A stretch of 64,000 nt of DNA, taken from Oceanospirillum maris DSM 6286 (GTDB lineage Bacteria; Pseudomonadota; Gammaproteobacteria; Pseudomonadales; Halomonadaceae). A program made the position numbers and the translations under genes. Positions within the stretch are counted from its first letter, which is position 1. Every line of letters begins with the position of its first letter. The stretch is from positions 62,001 through 126,000 of the forward strand of contig NZ_AUGW01000011.1 in the NCBI RefSeq assembly GCF_000422865.1, read 5' to 3'. Below the pieces are notes generated by a model. That model worked only from the letters and a program-made list of their open reading frames with translations. It did not search any database and was not told the DNA's origin. Shown in pieces: positions 7,790-15,758 of the stretch.

Positions 7790-9193
7790 TTGAGCATGTG
7801 GCGTTTAAAAAAGCTATTTTGGAAGATATTTCTGACGGTTTGGCTGGTCAGTGCCCTAGGAATGGTGAGCGTTTTCATTTTGGTTGCTAGTAGTGATGAT
7901 CAAGCTCGTTGGAAACATATCATAGGCACTCAGTTTAAATCTCAAGCAGCAATATTGATTGAGCAATATGAGGAGGTTCAATCAACGTATGGTAATACGG
8001 ACACCTTGATGGATGAAGATATCGACAGATTTCTTTGGATGTTACCGCCTGAGCCAAGGCAAGAGTCGGGTCGTCATGCTTTTCCTCGGGAGGAGCCTCG
8101 TAACATTCTAGGGGCCGTCTCAGGACGGCCTCAACCACCTGTTTGGCTTTATCAGCTAACGGACGATGGTGCCTTGGGCGACAAACTGGTTGGCCCACCC
8201 CACGAAGCACTAAGAAATGCGTTTACCCTTGATATTCAAGCGGATTCAGGGCGAGTGTACCGATTGATTATTGAGCTGCCGCCTTCATTTGCCAGTATGG
8301 AACGCTTTACCCATTACTTACTTTCTGTGCAAATGGTACTGGTATTAGCTGCCGCTGCGCTGTCTGCCTTTATTTTGAGTATTGTGCTGGTTCGCCCGAT
8401 TGAACAATTGAGTAAGCATGTGCATCGTATCTATCATGAGGGTGACTTAACCGCGAGAGCTTCTGAAAAACTTAGCCAGCGACAGGACGAACTCGGGGAT
8501 TTAACCCGAGAGTTTGACCAGATGGCGGACTATGTTGAAAAAACACTACAAAATCAGCAGCGCCTATTACAGGATGTTTCCCACGAACTACGGGCGCCGA
8601 TGGCGCGACTACAGGTTGGTGCGGGTCTCGCAGAGCAGCAGTTAGGTCAAGATAGTCCGCTTGCCGCGCGTATTAACCGAGAATGTGAGCGACTTGATGG
8701 CCTAATCGCGGAGATACTCTCATACAGTCGGTTAGAAAAAGCACAGAAGGTAGGGCATGCTTTTTCAGTTTCGGTATTATTTGAAGAGCTTGCCGGTGAT
8801 CTTCATTTTAGTCAGCCTGAAAGACCGGTCACGCTAAAGATTAAGCCTGAGGGGTTAAGTCTTAGCCTCAACCGAGACCTACTTTGTCGAGCGTTACGCA
8901 ATGGCATAGAAAACGCTTTAAAGTACACGCCATCTGAAAGCCTGTTAGAGCTTAGTGCTCATAAGGAGATGCAGCAGGTTGTGATTACCCTACGCGATCA
9001 TGGTGAAGGTGTTAGTGATCGATTACTAGAAGAGCTTTTTATTCCTTTTGTGCGAGGTAGCGGCGGCCATGGTGAAGGTTATGGCTTGGGGATGAGTATC
9101 GCTAAGCGCGCGGTTGAACGACTTGGCGGTACGCTTAGTGCAGAAAATCATCTAGATGGTGGGTTGGTGTTGATTATTAAACTGACTGTTTAG
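7790..9193 (+). CDS. cpxA: Sensor histidine kinase CpxA
   Basis: A 467-residue HAMP-type membrane kinase. Transmembrane helix 1 is near residues 10-32, a periplasmic loop follows to about 175, and helix 2 is about 177-200 (LLSVQMVLVLAAAALSAF). HAMP follows, then the H-box LLQDVSHELRAPMARLQ, N-box NGIENALKYTP, G1 DHGEGVSD and G2 GYGLGMSIAKRAV. The start is uncertain: a TTG at 7790 has AGGA five bases upstream, while an ATG two codons later at 7796 is also possible. The periplasmic loop is Pro/Arg-rich and differs from enteric CpxA. Confidence 0.86.
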   Translation: MSMWRLKKLFWKIFLTVWLVSALGMVSVFILVASSDDQARWKHIIGTQFKSQAAILIEQYEEVQSTYGNTDTLMDEDIDRFLWMLPPEPRQESGRHAFPREEPRNILGAVSGRPQPPVWLYQLTDDGALGDKLVGPPHEALRNAFTLDIQADSGRVYRLIIELPPSFASMERFTHYLLSVQMVLVLAAAALSAFILSIVLVRPIEQLSKHVHRIYHEGDLTARASEKLSQRQDELGDLTREFDQMADYVEKTLQNQQRLLQDVSHELRAPMARLQVGAGLAEQQLGQDSPLAARINRECERLDGLIAEILSYSRLEKAQKVGHAFSVSVLFEELAGDLHFSQPERPVTLKIKPEGLSLSLNRDLLCRALRNGIENALKYTPSESLLELSAHKEMQQVVITLRDHGEGVSDRLLEELFIPFVRGSGGHGEGYGLGMSIAKRAVERLGGTLSAENHLDGGLVLIIKLTV

Positions 9194-9300
9194 CCTGTCT
9201 GTCCGATAGCTTGTTCTGGTTCGGGAATGTTATTATCGTATGCAGATATGTAGGATTTAGCGACTTTTTTTTTATTTATTTCTGCAGGAAACATCTCTGA

Positions 9301-11817
9301 ATGCATGCTCCATTATTGAAATTTAGATCGTTATCGTTTTGTTTTCTTACAGGATACACTCAATATCGCTTGTTTCTTCTTGCCGGTATTTTAGTGGCAT
9401 TGATGAGCGCAGGATTGGTTTATTCTGCTTATCGCATCAATCAAGACACTTTCTATCACACTCTAGAGCAGGACGCAGAGGTGTTGGAAAAAAGTTTTAA
9501 TAGCCTGCTGGAGCGGTCTTATAAAAATATGGAGATGATTGCGACCTTTATTGGTAGTAGTAATGAGGTGCAGCAGCTTTTCTATAGCGGTAAGTTAGCC
9601 GTAGAAGCCGAAGGTGGTGATGCCGGTGGTGAGGCTGCACAGTGGTTTCGGCAAGCGCTTTATGCCTCGGTTGCTCCTAGCTGGAGCAAAGTACAGCAGC
9701 GTTTTGATGTACGGCAGTTGCACTTCCATCTTGGCCCTGGTTCCTTGAGTTTTCTACGGGTACACAGCCCGGAAAAATACGGCGACCATATGGATGACTT
9801 ACGTTTCACCATTGTCGATACTAACAAGACAAAGCAGCCTGTTCATGGCTTTGAAACTGGGCGTGTGTATTCCGGGCTACGGGGTGTTGTACCTGTATTT
9901 GCTCAGGACAAGAATACAGGGAAAGACGTTCATGTGGGGGCCCTTGAAGTAGGAACTTCTTTTCATACCGTGCTGGATATTTTTGATCGTGTCCAAGATG
10001 TTGGTGCTGGGGTTCTGCTTAATCGAGACCATGTTGATGCGGCGATGTGGCCCGATTTTATTAAGAAACGGTTTGGCGGCGTCATCCCTGAGTGTGACTG
10101 TTATTTAGAGGCGGAGTCGAGACTGGGACAACTTAGCTCTCTTATTAAAATGTCGATGTTTGATCATAAGATCAATGAAGAGCATAACCATAAAGCGATG
10201 ATTTATCACTTAGATGATCGATATTATGGTTTTACCTTGATGCCCCTGATTGATTATAAAGGTAGTCAGGCGGGTGGCAGTCAATTGGGTAGCCGTGTAG
10301 GTTATATCGCTTTTTGGTTTGATCGAACAGATGCCTACCTGACCTACCAGCAAACTAAGCGACATTACCTATTCTACGGCGTGATCGGCTTTGTTTTTAT
10401 CATGCTTGTAATGGCGGTACTGACTCGGCTATATACTCGTCATTTAAGACACCAAGTTGAAGAAAAAACCCAAGCGTTGCTTGATAGCACGGAACAGCTT
10501 AAAACGGCTCAAAAAGTTGCACATATAGGCCATTGGCAATGGGGCCGTCAATCGGAGACGCTGGATTGCTCCGAAGAAGTATTCAGGGTTTTTGGCCTAC
10601 CGATTGGGAGCAGTATGAGTTACAACGCCTTTATGTCGCAGGTGCATAAAGATGATCAGGATGAGGTTCGAGAATGCTTCAAAAAAGCATTGATGGGAGT
10701 ATCTTGTAACCTAACCCATCGGATTATTTCTCATAGCGGCGTGGTTATTTATATACGCAACCGTATGCAGGCATTACTGAGTGAGACAGGAAAGCTGGAT
10801 AAAGTACTGGGCACTGTACAGGATGTTTCCCAGCAAATAGAGCTGCAACTGGCTATTGAAAATAAAGAAAAACTGTACCAGCAAATTTTTGAATCAAACC
10901 GGGCAGTACAGTTTTTGGTTGACCCTGACAGTGGTCGAATTATTGATGCAAACTCCGCTGCGCAAAATTTCTACGGCTACGATAGAAAATCATTATGTCA
11001 GATGACTATTGATCAGGTGAATATGCTGTCTTTGACTGAGCTACGTGAAGAGTTCGCAAAAACGCAGGCAGAGGGTAGAGATTATGGCTGCTATCAGCAC
11101 CGTCTTGCCAATGGTGATATTCGAGATGTAGAAGTGTACACCGGTACTGTGGAGTTGGGCGATCAGCACTATTACCACTCGATTATCTTTGATGTCACCG
11201 AGCGTAATCAATTATTAACCCAACTGCGAAAAGCAGCCATGCACGATAGTCTTACAGGCCTATTTAATCGGCGCAGTATCGACTATCGCTCCGAAATGGA
11301 AATTGGCCACTATCAAAGGTACAGTCAAAAACTGTCGGTTATCATGTTAGATATCGACCACTTTAAGCATTTTAATGATACTTATGGTCATGATGTTGGT
11401 GATATCGTCTTAAAGAACGTGGCTCAGTTGATCGAAGCTCAAGTCAGGTCCTGCGATGATGTTGGTGATATCGTCTTAAAGAACGTGGCTCAGTTGATCG
11501 AAGCTCAAGTCAGGTCCTGCGATATGGTTGGGCGCTTTGGCGGTGAAGAGTTTATTGTTCTGGCATCCAATACAGACTTAAATAGTGCCCGTGTTCTTGC
11601 AGAAAGAATTATCGAGAGCATACGGAAACATGAAATAAGGCTCGGTGGAGAGGATTTGAAAGTAACTATTTCTGCCGGTGTTGCAACACTTGGAGAAAGT
11701 TATTTTCCAGAGGAAGACTTCTTTGACTTGAAAGACTGCTTTATGCAGTTGGTAAAACACGCTGATGATAAATTGTATCAGGCAAAAGAACTTGGCCGGG
11801 ATCGGATTTGTGGTTAA
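9301..11817 (+). CDS. Membrane GGDEF diguanylate cyclase with Cache and two PAS domains, catalytic domain carrying a 22-residue tandem duplication
   Basis: An 838-residue protein. Transmembrane helix 1 is near residues 20-42 and a Cache-type extracytoplasmic domain spans about 45-345 with LRVHSPEKYGD and LRGVVPVF. Helix 2 is about 355-378. Two PAS segments follow (about 400-505 and 515-630, the second with NSAAQNFYGYD), then GGDEF from about 640. The catalytic signature is GRFGGEEF, with the inhibitory-site RxxD as RSCD five residues earlier. Between HFKHFNDTYGH and this signature the 22-residue block beginning DVGDIVLKNVAQ occurs twice in tandem, encoded by a perfect 66-bp repeat. The insertion lies between two core elements of the fold, so the enzyme may be inactive or altered. 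Confidence 0.9.
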   Translation: MHAPLLKFRSLSFCFLTGYTQYRLFLLAGILVALMSAGLVYSAYRINQDTFYHTLEQDAEVLEKSFNSLLERSYKNMEMIATFIGSSNEVQQLFYSGKLAVEAEGGDAGGEAAQWFRQALYASVAPSWSKVQQRFDVRQLHFHLGPGSLSFLRVHSPEKYGDHMDDLRFTIVDTNKTKQPVHGFETGRVYSGLRGVVPVFAQDKNTGKDVHVGALEVGTSFHTVLDIFDRVQDVGAGVLLNRDHVDAAMWPDFIKKRFGGVIPECDCYLEAESRLGQLSSLIKMSMFDHKINEEHNHKAMIYHLDDRYYGFTLMPLIDYKGSQAGGSQLGSRVGYIAFWFDRTDAYLTYQQTKRHYLFYGVIGFVFIMLVMAVLTRLYTRHLRHQVEEKTQALLDSTEQLKTAQKVAHIGHWQWGRQSETLDCSEEVFRVFGLPIGSSMSYNAFMSQVHKDDQDEVRECFKKALMGVSCNLTHRIISHSGVVIYIRNRMQALLSETGKLDKVLGTVQDVSQQIELQLAIENKEKLYQQIFESNRAVQFLVDPDSGRIIDANSAAQNFYGYDRKSLCQMTIDQVNMLSLTELREEFAKTQAEGRDYGCYQHRLANGDIRDVEVYTGTVELGDQHYYHSIIFDVTERNQLLTQLRKAAMHDSLTGLFNRRSIDYRSEMEIGHYQRYSQKLSVIMLDIDHFKHFNDTYGHDVGDIVLKNVAQLIEAQVRSCDDVGDIVLKNVAQLIEAQVRSCDMVGRFGGEEFIVLASNTDLNSARVLAERIIESIRKHEIRLGGEDLKVTISAGVATLGESYFPEEDFFDLKDCFMQLVKHADDKLYQAKELGRDRICG
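11390..11523 (+). repeat. Perfect 66-bp tandem duplication inside the GGDEF domain
   Basis: Two identical 66-bp copies lie head to tail (about 11391-11456 and 11457-11522); identity extends one base beyond at each side. The unit is 22 codons, so the frame is kept. It includes the RxxD inhibitory-site codons, which are therefore duplicated. Zero divergence means a very recent event or an assembly error. Confidence 0.95.
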
Positions 11818-11866
11818 TTCTATTCGTAGTGACTCCTAACCCAAGAGCCCAATTTAAAATATAAGA

Positions 11867-11910
11867 TGCTGACGACGATCTCTTCGAGACTAAAGATGGT
11901 CTCGTCAGCA
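11867..11910. terminator. Hairpin between convergent GGDEF and LysE genes
   Basis: Arms TGCTGACGA (11867-11875) and TCGTCAGCA (11902-11910) pair perfectly around a loop that itself contains an ATCTC/GAGAC-type stem. It lies between two convergent genes. The 12-mer GGTCTCGTCAGC also occurs in the hairpin at 44286-44318. Confidence 0.6.
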
Positions 11911-11917
11911 CTAAAGA

Positions 11918-12535
11918 TCACCCCTTCAATGCTAAATAAGCTCCTGCGCTCATCATGATACCGCCTGCGCCTTTATTGAGGCGTGTTACGGATTGCTCTG
12001 AGCGTAGTGCATTGCTGGCCCAAGCGGCGAAGCTGGCGATAAGCATAAGGCCTGCCAGTAGGGCGATAAAGGTCAGTGCCGAGGCGAGCAAAATATCTTG
12101 AGACGTTAATACGGTCAGATCCATAAAGGTTGGTAAAAAAGCGATATAGAATAAAATAACTTTAGGGTTTGAGGCTGAGATTAAAAAGCCTTGAATAAGA
12201 CCTGCAATAACGCCCTGATCAACCCCTGCGTTACCCTGTTCGCTTACGTTAGGTTTACTGGTAAACATCTTATAACCTAGATAAAGCAAGTAGGCGGCTC
12301 CCAGATAGCGAATAGCCGTAAATAATCCGCCCCAGTGTTCAGCTACAGCCGCAAGACCTAAACAAGCCAGCACCAGATAGACAATGTCACTGGCAATCAT
12401 GCCGACAGCAAGAGGTAAGCAGCGGCGAGCACCAAACATCATTCCTTTCGCTAAAATTGCAAAAACACCTGGGCCAGGTGTAATACCAAAAATAAATATG
12501 GCGAGGAAAAATGTCACTGCGCTTTCAATCGACAT
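11918..12535 (-). CDS. LysE/RhtB-family amino-acid exporter
   Basis: A 205-residue hydrophobic protein of the usual LysE-translocator length with about six membrane segments. The N-terminal family signature GITPGPGVFAILAKGM and the first-loop GARRCLPLAVGMIASD are clear; ISASNPKVILFYIAFLP is the second family signature. Members export amino acids such as lysine, threonine or homoserine lactone; the substrate here is not determinable. Confidence 0.88.
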   Translation of the reverse strand: MSIESAVTFFLAIFIFGITPGPGVFAILAKGMMFGARRCLPLAVGMIASDIVYLVLACLGLAAVAEHWGGLFTAIRYLGAAYLLYLGYKMFTSKPNVSEQGNAGVDQGVIAGLIQGFLISASNPKVILFYIAFLPTFMDLTVLTSQDILLASALTFIALLAGLMLIASFAAWASNALRSEQSVTRLNKGAGGIMMSAGAYLALKG

Positions 12536-13012
12536 AACAAGTTCCTTAACAAAGGTCTAATACAAAGGCCTATAATTGATAAAATCAGGGCTAAATCAGC
12601 CCGTAAATATTAATCGATTTTGTTCTAGGATTCCTCCGATGTTATTGACGAAATGAGACAAAAAATAGTTCGCTCAGAAACCAGTTGGGTAAAAGAGAGT
12701 CATCTATTAAATACAAGTACTTAAAGCTACGACTTTAGAGGTAATATTCGGCTAATTGATAACAAATTAACCAATTTTACCCCAAGACATTTTGTATAGA
12801 ATCCGTATAATTCTGCGCCATCCGCAGGGTAATTTAGACAAAATGTCTCATTGTTCATCTGATCCTAGAGATGACCTTGTTTACCCTAGATTATAACTAA
12901 AAAGGGATATCCAGAGACTCTGCCTGACTGAACAATTAGCCAGACAGGGGAGCCAAAAGCTAATTTTCTGGTGTCGGTTCAATCCCAACAATCTGACGAA
13001 TGGCAAAGCTCT
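12536..13012. promoter_or_regulatory. Divergent promoter region between lysE-type gene and mqo
   Basis: No gene is visible in this gap. A TATAAT-like -10 element is at 12806-12811. It is bracketed by a perfect 10-base inverted repeat, GACATTTTGT at 12786-12795 and ACAAAATGTC at 12838-12847. The octamer TGTCTCAT at 12844 recurs inverted as ATGAGACA at 12653. These could be operator half-sites; no known factor is recognised. Confidence 0.45.
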
Positions 13013-14500
13013 ATGACCGCAAAAACTGCAGATGTGTTGCTAGTAGGGGCTGGTGCGATGAGCACGACCCTGGGGATGCTGTTGAAGCAGCTAGATCCCT
13101 CCATTAACTTGATTATGGTCGAACGACTTGACCACGTAGCTCGCGAAAGTACCGATGGTTGGAATAACGCCGGTACGGGACATGCTGCTTACTGTGAGCT
13201 GAACTACACGCCTCAGCAAGCCGATGGTAGCGTGAACACCAACAAGGCTTTTGCAATCAATTCGGCCTTTGAGGTCAGCTTGCAATTTTGGTCCTATCTG
13301 GTTGAACAGAAGGCCATGCCTTCCCCTGATAAGTTTATCAATCCCGCTCCCCATTGCAGCTTTGTTTGGGGAGAGAAAAATGTACAATTCTTACGCACTC
13401 GTCACAAAACACTCCAGCAGTCACAAGCCTTTACCGATATGGAATACTCTGAAGATCACGATGTGATTCGTCAGTGGATGCCCCTTGTTATGCAAAACCG
13501 TGATGCCTCTGAGCCTGTTGCCGCGACCCGTGTTCGCTATGGTTCTGATGTTGATTTTGGCTCGGTTGCTCGTAATATGGTGAAACACCTTGAAGCCCAA
13601 GACGGCTTTGAGTTGTTGCTAAGTCACAATGTTCAAGACTTAGATAAAACCGATGATGGCCGCTGGAAAGTGAGTTTAAAAGATAAAAATGGCAGCCATG
13701 TGACAATTGATGCTGGCTTTGTCTTTTTAGGCGCTGGCGGCGGCGCGTTACCATTGTTGCAAAAATCAGGCGTTAAAGAAGGTAAGGGTTACGGCGGCTT
13801 CCCTGTTAGCGGCATGTGGTTGGTTTGTAAAAAGCCAGAAATCGTAGATCAGCATTTGGCTAAAGTTTACGGTATGGCCCCAATTGGTGCGCCACCGATG
13901 TCTGTGCCACACCTTGATACCCGTATTATTAATGGCGAGAAAGCGCTGTTGTTTGGCCCTTTTGCTGGCTTTACTACGAAGTTTCTGAAAGAAGGCTCTC
14001 TGTTCGATCTACCTAGCAGTATCCGTCCAAACAACCTACTGCCCATGATGTCGGTTGGTATGAAAAACATGGATCTGACTAAGTATCTGATCAGTGAAGT
14101 ACGTCAGTCCCACAGTGCTCGCTGCGACTCTTTGCGTAACTTCTTCCCAGAAGCTCAAGATAATGAGTGGGAATTAGCGATGGCAGGCCAGCGTGTTCAG
14201 ATCATCAAGAAAGATGAAAAGGGCAAAGGCAAGTTGGAGTTTGGTACTGAAGCGATTACTACGGAAGATGGTTCACTGGCCGCTCTCCTAGGCGCTTCTC
14301 CGGGGGCATCAACCTCAGTAAATACCATGATTGGTATTATTGAGAAATGCTTTAAAGACCGCCTGGCGTCTGATGGTTGGCAGGAAAAAATCAAAGAGAT
14401 GGTTCCATCCTACGGTCACAACCTAACGGAAGAAGCCGATATGCTAAAAGAGATTCGCCAGCGTACATTGAGTACTCTGAAGCTGGATCAACAAGCATAG
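13013..14500 (+). CDS. mqo: Malate:quinone oxidoreductase
   Basis: The protein is 495 residues from the ATG at 13013, the typical Mqo length. The N-terminal FAD-binding dinucleotide fold is ADVLLVGAGAMSTTLGMLL, followed by ESTDGWNNAGTGHAAYCE, a strong Mqo signature. Later blocks (LFGPFAGFTTKFL, GTEAITTEDGSLAALLGASP) also match. It oxidises malate to oxaloacetate at the membrane and passes electrons to quinone. A GTG at 12971 in the same frame would add 14 residues; the ATG start aligns better with the family, although neither has a strong ribosome binding site. A terminator follows. Confidence 0.93.
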   Translation: MTAKTADVLLVGAGAMSTTLGMLLKQLDPSINLIMVERLDHVARESTDGWNNAGTGHAAYCELNYTPQQADGSVNTNKAFAINSAFEVSLQFWSYLVEQKAMPSPDKFINPAPHCSFVWGEKNVQFLRTRHKTLQQSQAFTDMEYSEDHDVIRQWMPLVMQNRDASEPVAATRVRYGSDVDFGSVARNMVKHLEAQDGFELLLSHNVQDLDKTDDGRWKVSLKDKNGSHVTIDAGFVFLGAGGGALPLLQKSGVKEGKGYGGFPVSGMWLVCKKPEIVDQHLAKVYGMAPIGAPPMSVPHLDTRIINGEKALLFGPFAGFTTKFLKEGSLFDLPSSIRPNNLLPMMSVGMKNMDLTKYLISEVRQSHSARCDSLRNFFPEAQDNEWELAMAGQRVQIIKKDEKGKGKLEFGTEAITTEDGSLAALLGASPGASTSVNTMIGIIEKCFKDRLASDGWQEKIKEMVPSYGHNLTEEADMLKEIRQRTLSTLKLDQQA

Positions 14501-14547
14501 ATTGATTGCTTCGAAAGGCATACAGTTTATAGCCATATGTAACGAAG

Positions 14548-14583
14548 AACGGCAGTCTACCTAACCTAGGCTGCCGTTTTTTA
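14548..14583 (+). terminator. Rho-independent terminator of mqo
   Basis: Arms AACGGCAG (14548-14555) and CTGCCGTT (14571-14578) pair perfectly and run into T residues. Confidence 0.85.
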
Positions 14584-14628
14584 TTAGCTCATGTTTTTAT
14601 AGCTCAAACGTTTTAACGGTTAAGGTTG

Positions 14629-15315
14629 TTATATAAGATGGCTGTCAACGCTGCTAACCAGCTCGGTTAGATTACTGATAACCACGGTAGGCTCTTCGCC
14701 CCAAGGGTCAAAAATTGCCTCATCTGAGCGTTTGACCCAAGCTGTTTTCATACCGTGGTTGAGCGCGCCTAGTACATCAAAGGGATTACTGGAGATTAGC
14801 CAAGCATTATCAGCCTTAGTTTCTGCGGTATTCAGTAGATACTGATAAACATCTGGATTGGGTTTAAAGGTTTGTAGGCTTTCAACGCTAATAACCCCTG
14901 TAAAATAATCGAGAATGCCGGCATGTTGTAATAAACCTTCTACTGCGCTGGCGCTACCGTTTGAAAAAGCATAGCAAGTAATGCCTGCCTCTTTAGCTGC
15001 CTTAAGACCGGCTAATGCATCGGGAAAAGCGGGTAAGGTTTTATAAACGGCCATTAATTCTTGGCGGGTTGATTCTTCTAGCGGTTGTTTTAAGGCCAAA
15101 CATGCGTAATCAAGGGCGTTACGTGTGCAAACGGAGAAGTCGACATAATCGCGCATTAAGCCTCGACGAAAAGAATATTCCAGTTGTTTTTCACGCCATT
15201 GTTTAGAGAATGCTGGTGCAGCATCACCCATTACTTGAGCCAGTGCTGCCAATACCCCTTGAGTGTCGATTAGAGTGCCGTAGACATCAAAAGCCAGTAC
15301 GGTGTTTTTTTTCAT
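14629..15315 (-). CDS. Haloacid dehalogenase type II (HAD superfamily)
   Basis: A 228-residue HAD protein. Motif I is FDVYGTLID with nucleophile D10 and T14, motif II is FSNGSAS, motif III lysine is in FKPNPDVY, and SSNPFDVLGAL is the characteristic motif IV of the L-2-haloacid dehalogenase branch. The D10/T14/SSN/D arrangement parallels characterised L-2-haloacid dehalogenases, which hydrolyse 2-haloalkanoates to 2-hydroxyacids. Many members of this branch have other or unknown substrates. It is a single gene with a duplicated 14-bp element in its leader. Confidence 0.87.
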   Translation of the reverse strand: MKKNTVLAFDVYGTLIDTQGVLAALAQVMGDAAPAFSKQWREKQLEYSFRRGLMRDYVDFSVCTRNALDYACLALKQPLEESTRQELMAVYKTLPAFPDALAGLKAAKEAGITCYAFSNGSASAVEGLLQHAGILDYFTGVISVESLQTFKPNPDVYQYLLNTAETKADNAWLISSNPFDVLGALNHGMKTAWVKRSDEAIFDPWGEEPTVVISNLTELVSSVDSHLI

Positions 15316-15331
15316 ATGTGTTCCTTAAGCG

Positions 15332-15359
15332 AATATTGGTTAACAAATATTGGTTAACA
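15332..15359. repeat. Perfect 14-bp tandem duplication in leader of the HAD gene
   Basis: AATATTGGTTAACA occurs twice with no spacing (15332-15345 and 15346-15359), 17 bases upstream of the HAD start on the minus strand. Each unit contains GTTAAC. Confidence 0.9.
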
Positions 15360-15441
15360 ACAGCCTAGCATGATCTGCATGTGACAATAGACCGCCTATG
15401 TTGACGTTCTATCCTTATTTTACGGTGATTAGAGAATTTTA

Positions 15442-15672
15442 ATGCTTCCTGAACTTAATTTTGATCAAAATGACCTTGTTACATTGGCCCGTATGCCGAT
15501 GCCATTTGGTAAATATAAGGGGCGATTATTAGCTGATCTGCCAGAACCTTATCTACTGTGGTTTAGCAAGCAGGGTTTCCCCAAAGGCGAGTTAGGCAAA
15601 CTATTAGCGCTAATGCTTGAGCTACAAATTCATGGCTTAGAAACCCTACTAGACCCTCTGAAAAGATCGTGA
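15442..15672 (+). CDS. DUF3820-family small protein
   Basis: A 76-residue protein with the DUF3820 pattern MPFGKYKGRLLADLPEPYL, then LLWFSKQGFPKGELGKLLAL. Homologues have been annotated as quorum-sensing-regulated virulence factors, but no function is settled. It is transcribed alone ahead of the chemoreceptor gene. Confidence 0.8.
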   Translation: MLPELNFDQNDLVTLARMPMPFGKYKGRLLADLPEPYLLWFSKQGFPKGELGKLLALMLELQIHGLETLLDPLKRS

Positions 15673-15758
15673 TTTATTTATAAAGTAAAATTGCGTAACG
15701 TGGCATGCCTCTATAATATTAAGCTTTATTTATTTAGCTGGTATGCAAGTGAGGCTCT

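Noticed and set aside
13251-13754. Open frames on both strands inside mqo
   Set aside because: They are shadows of a strongly conserved gene.
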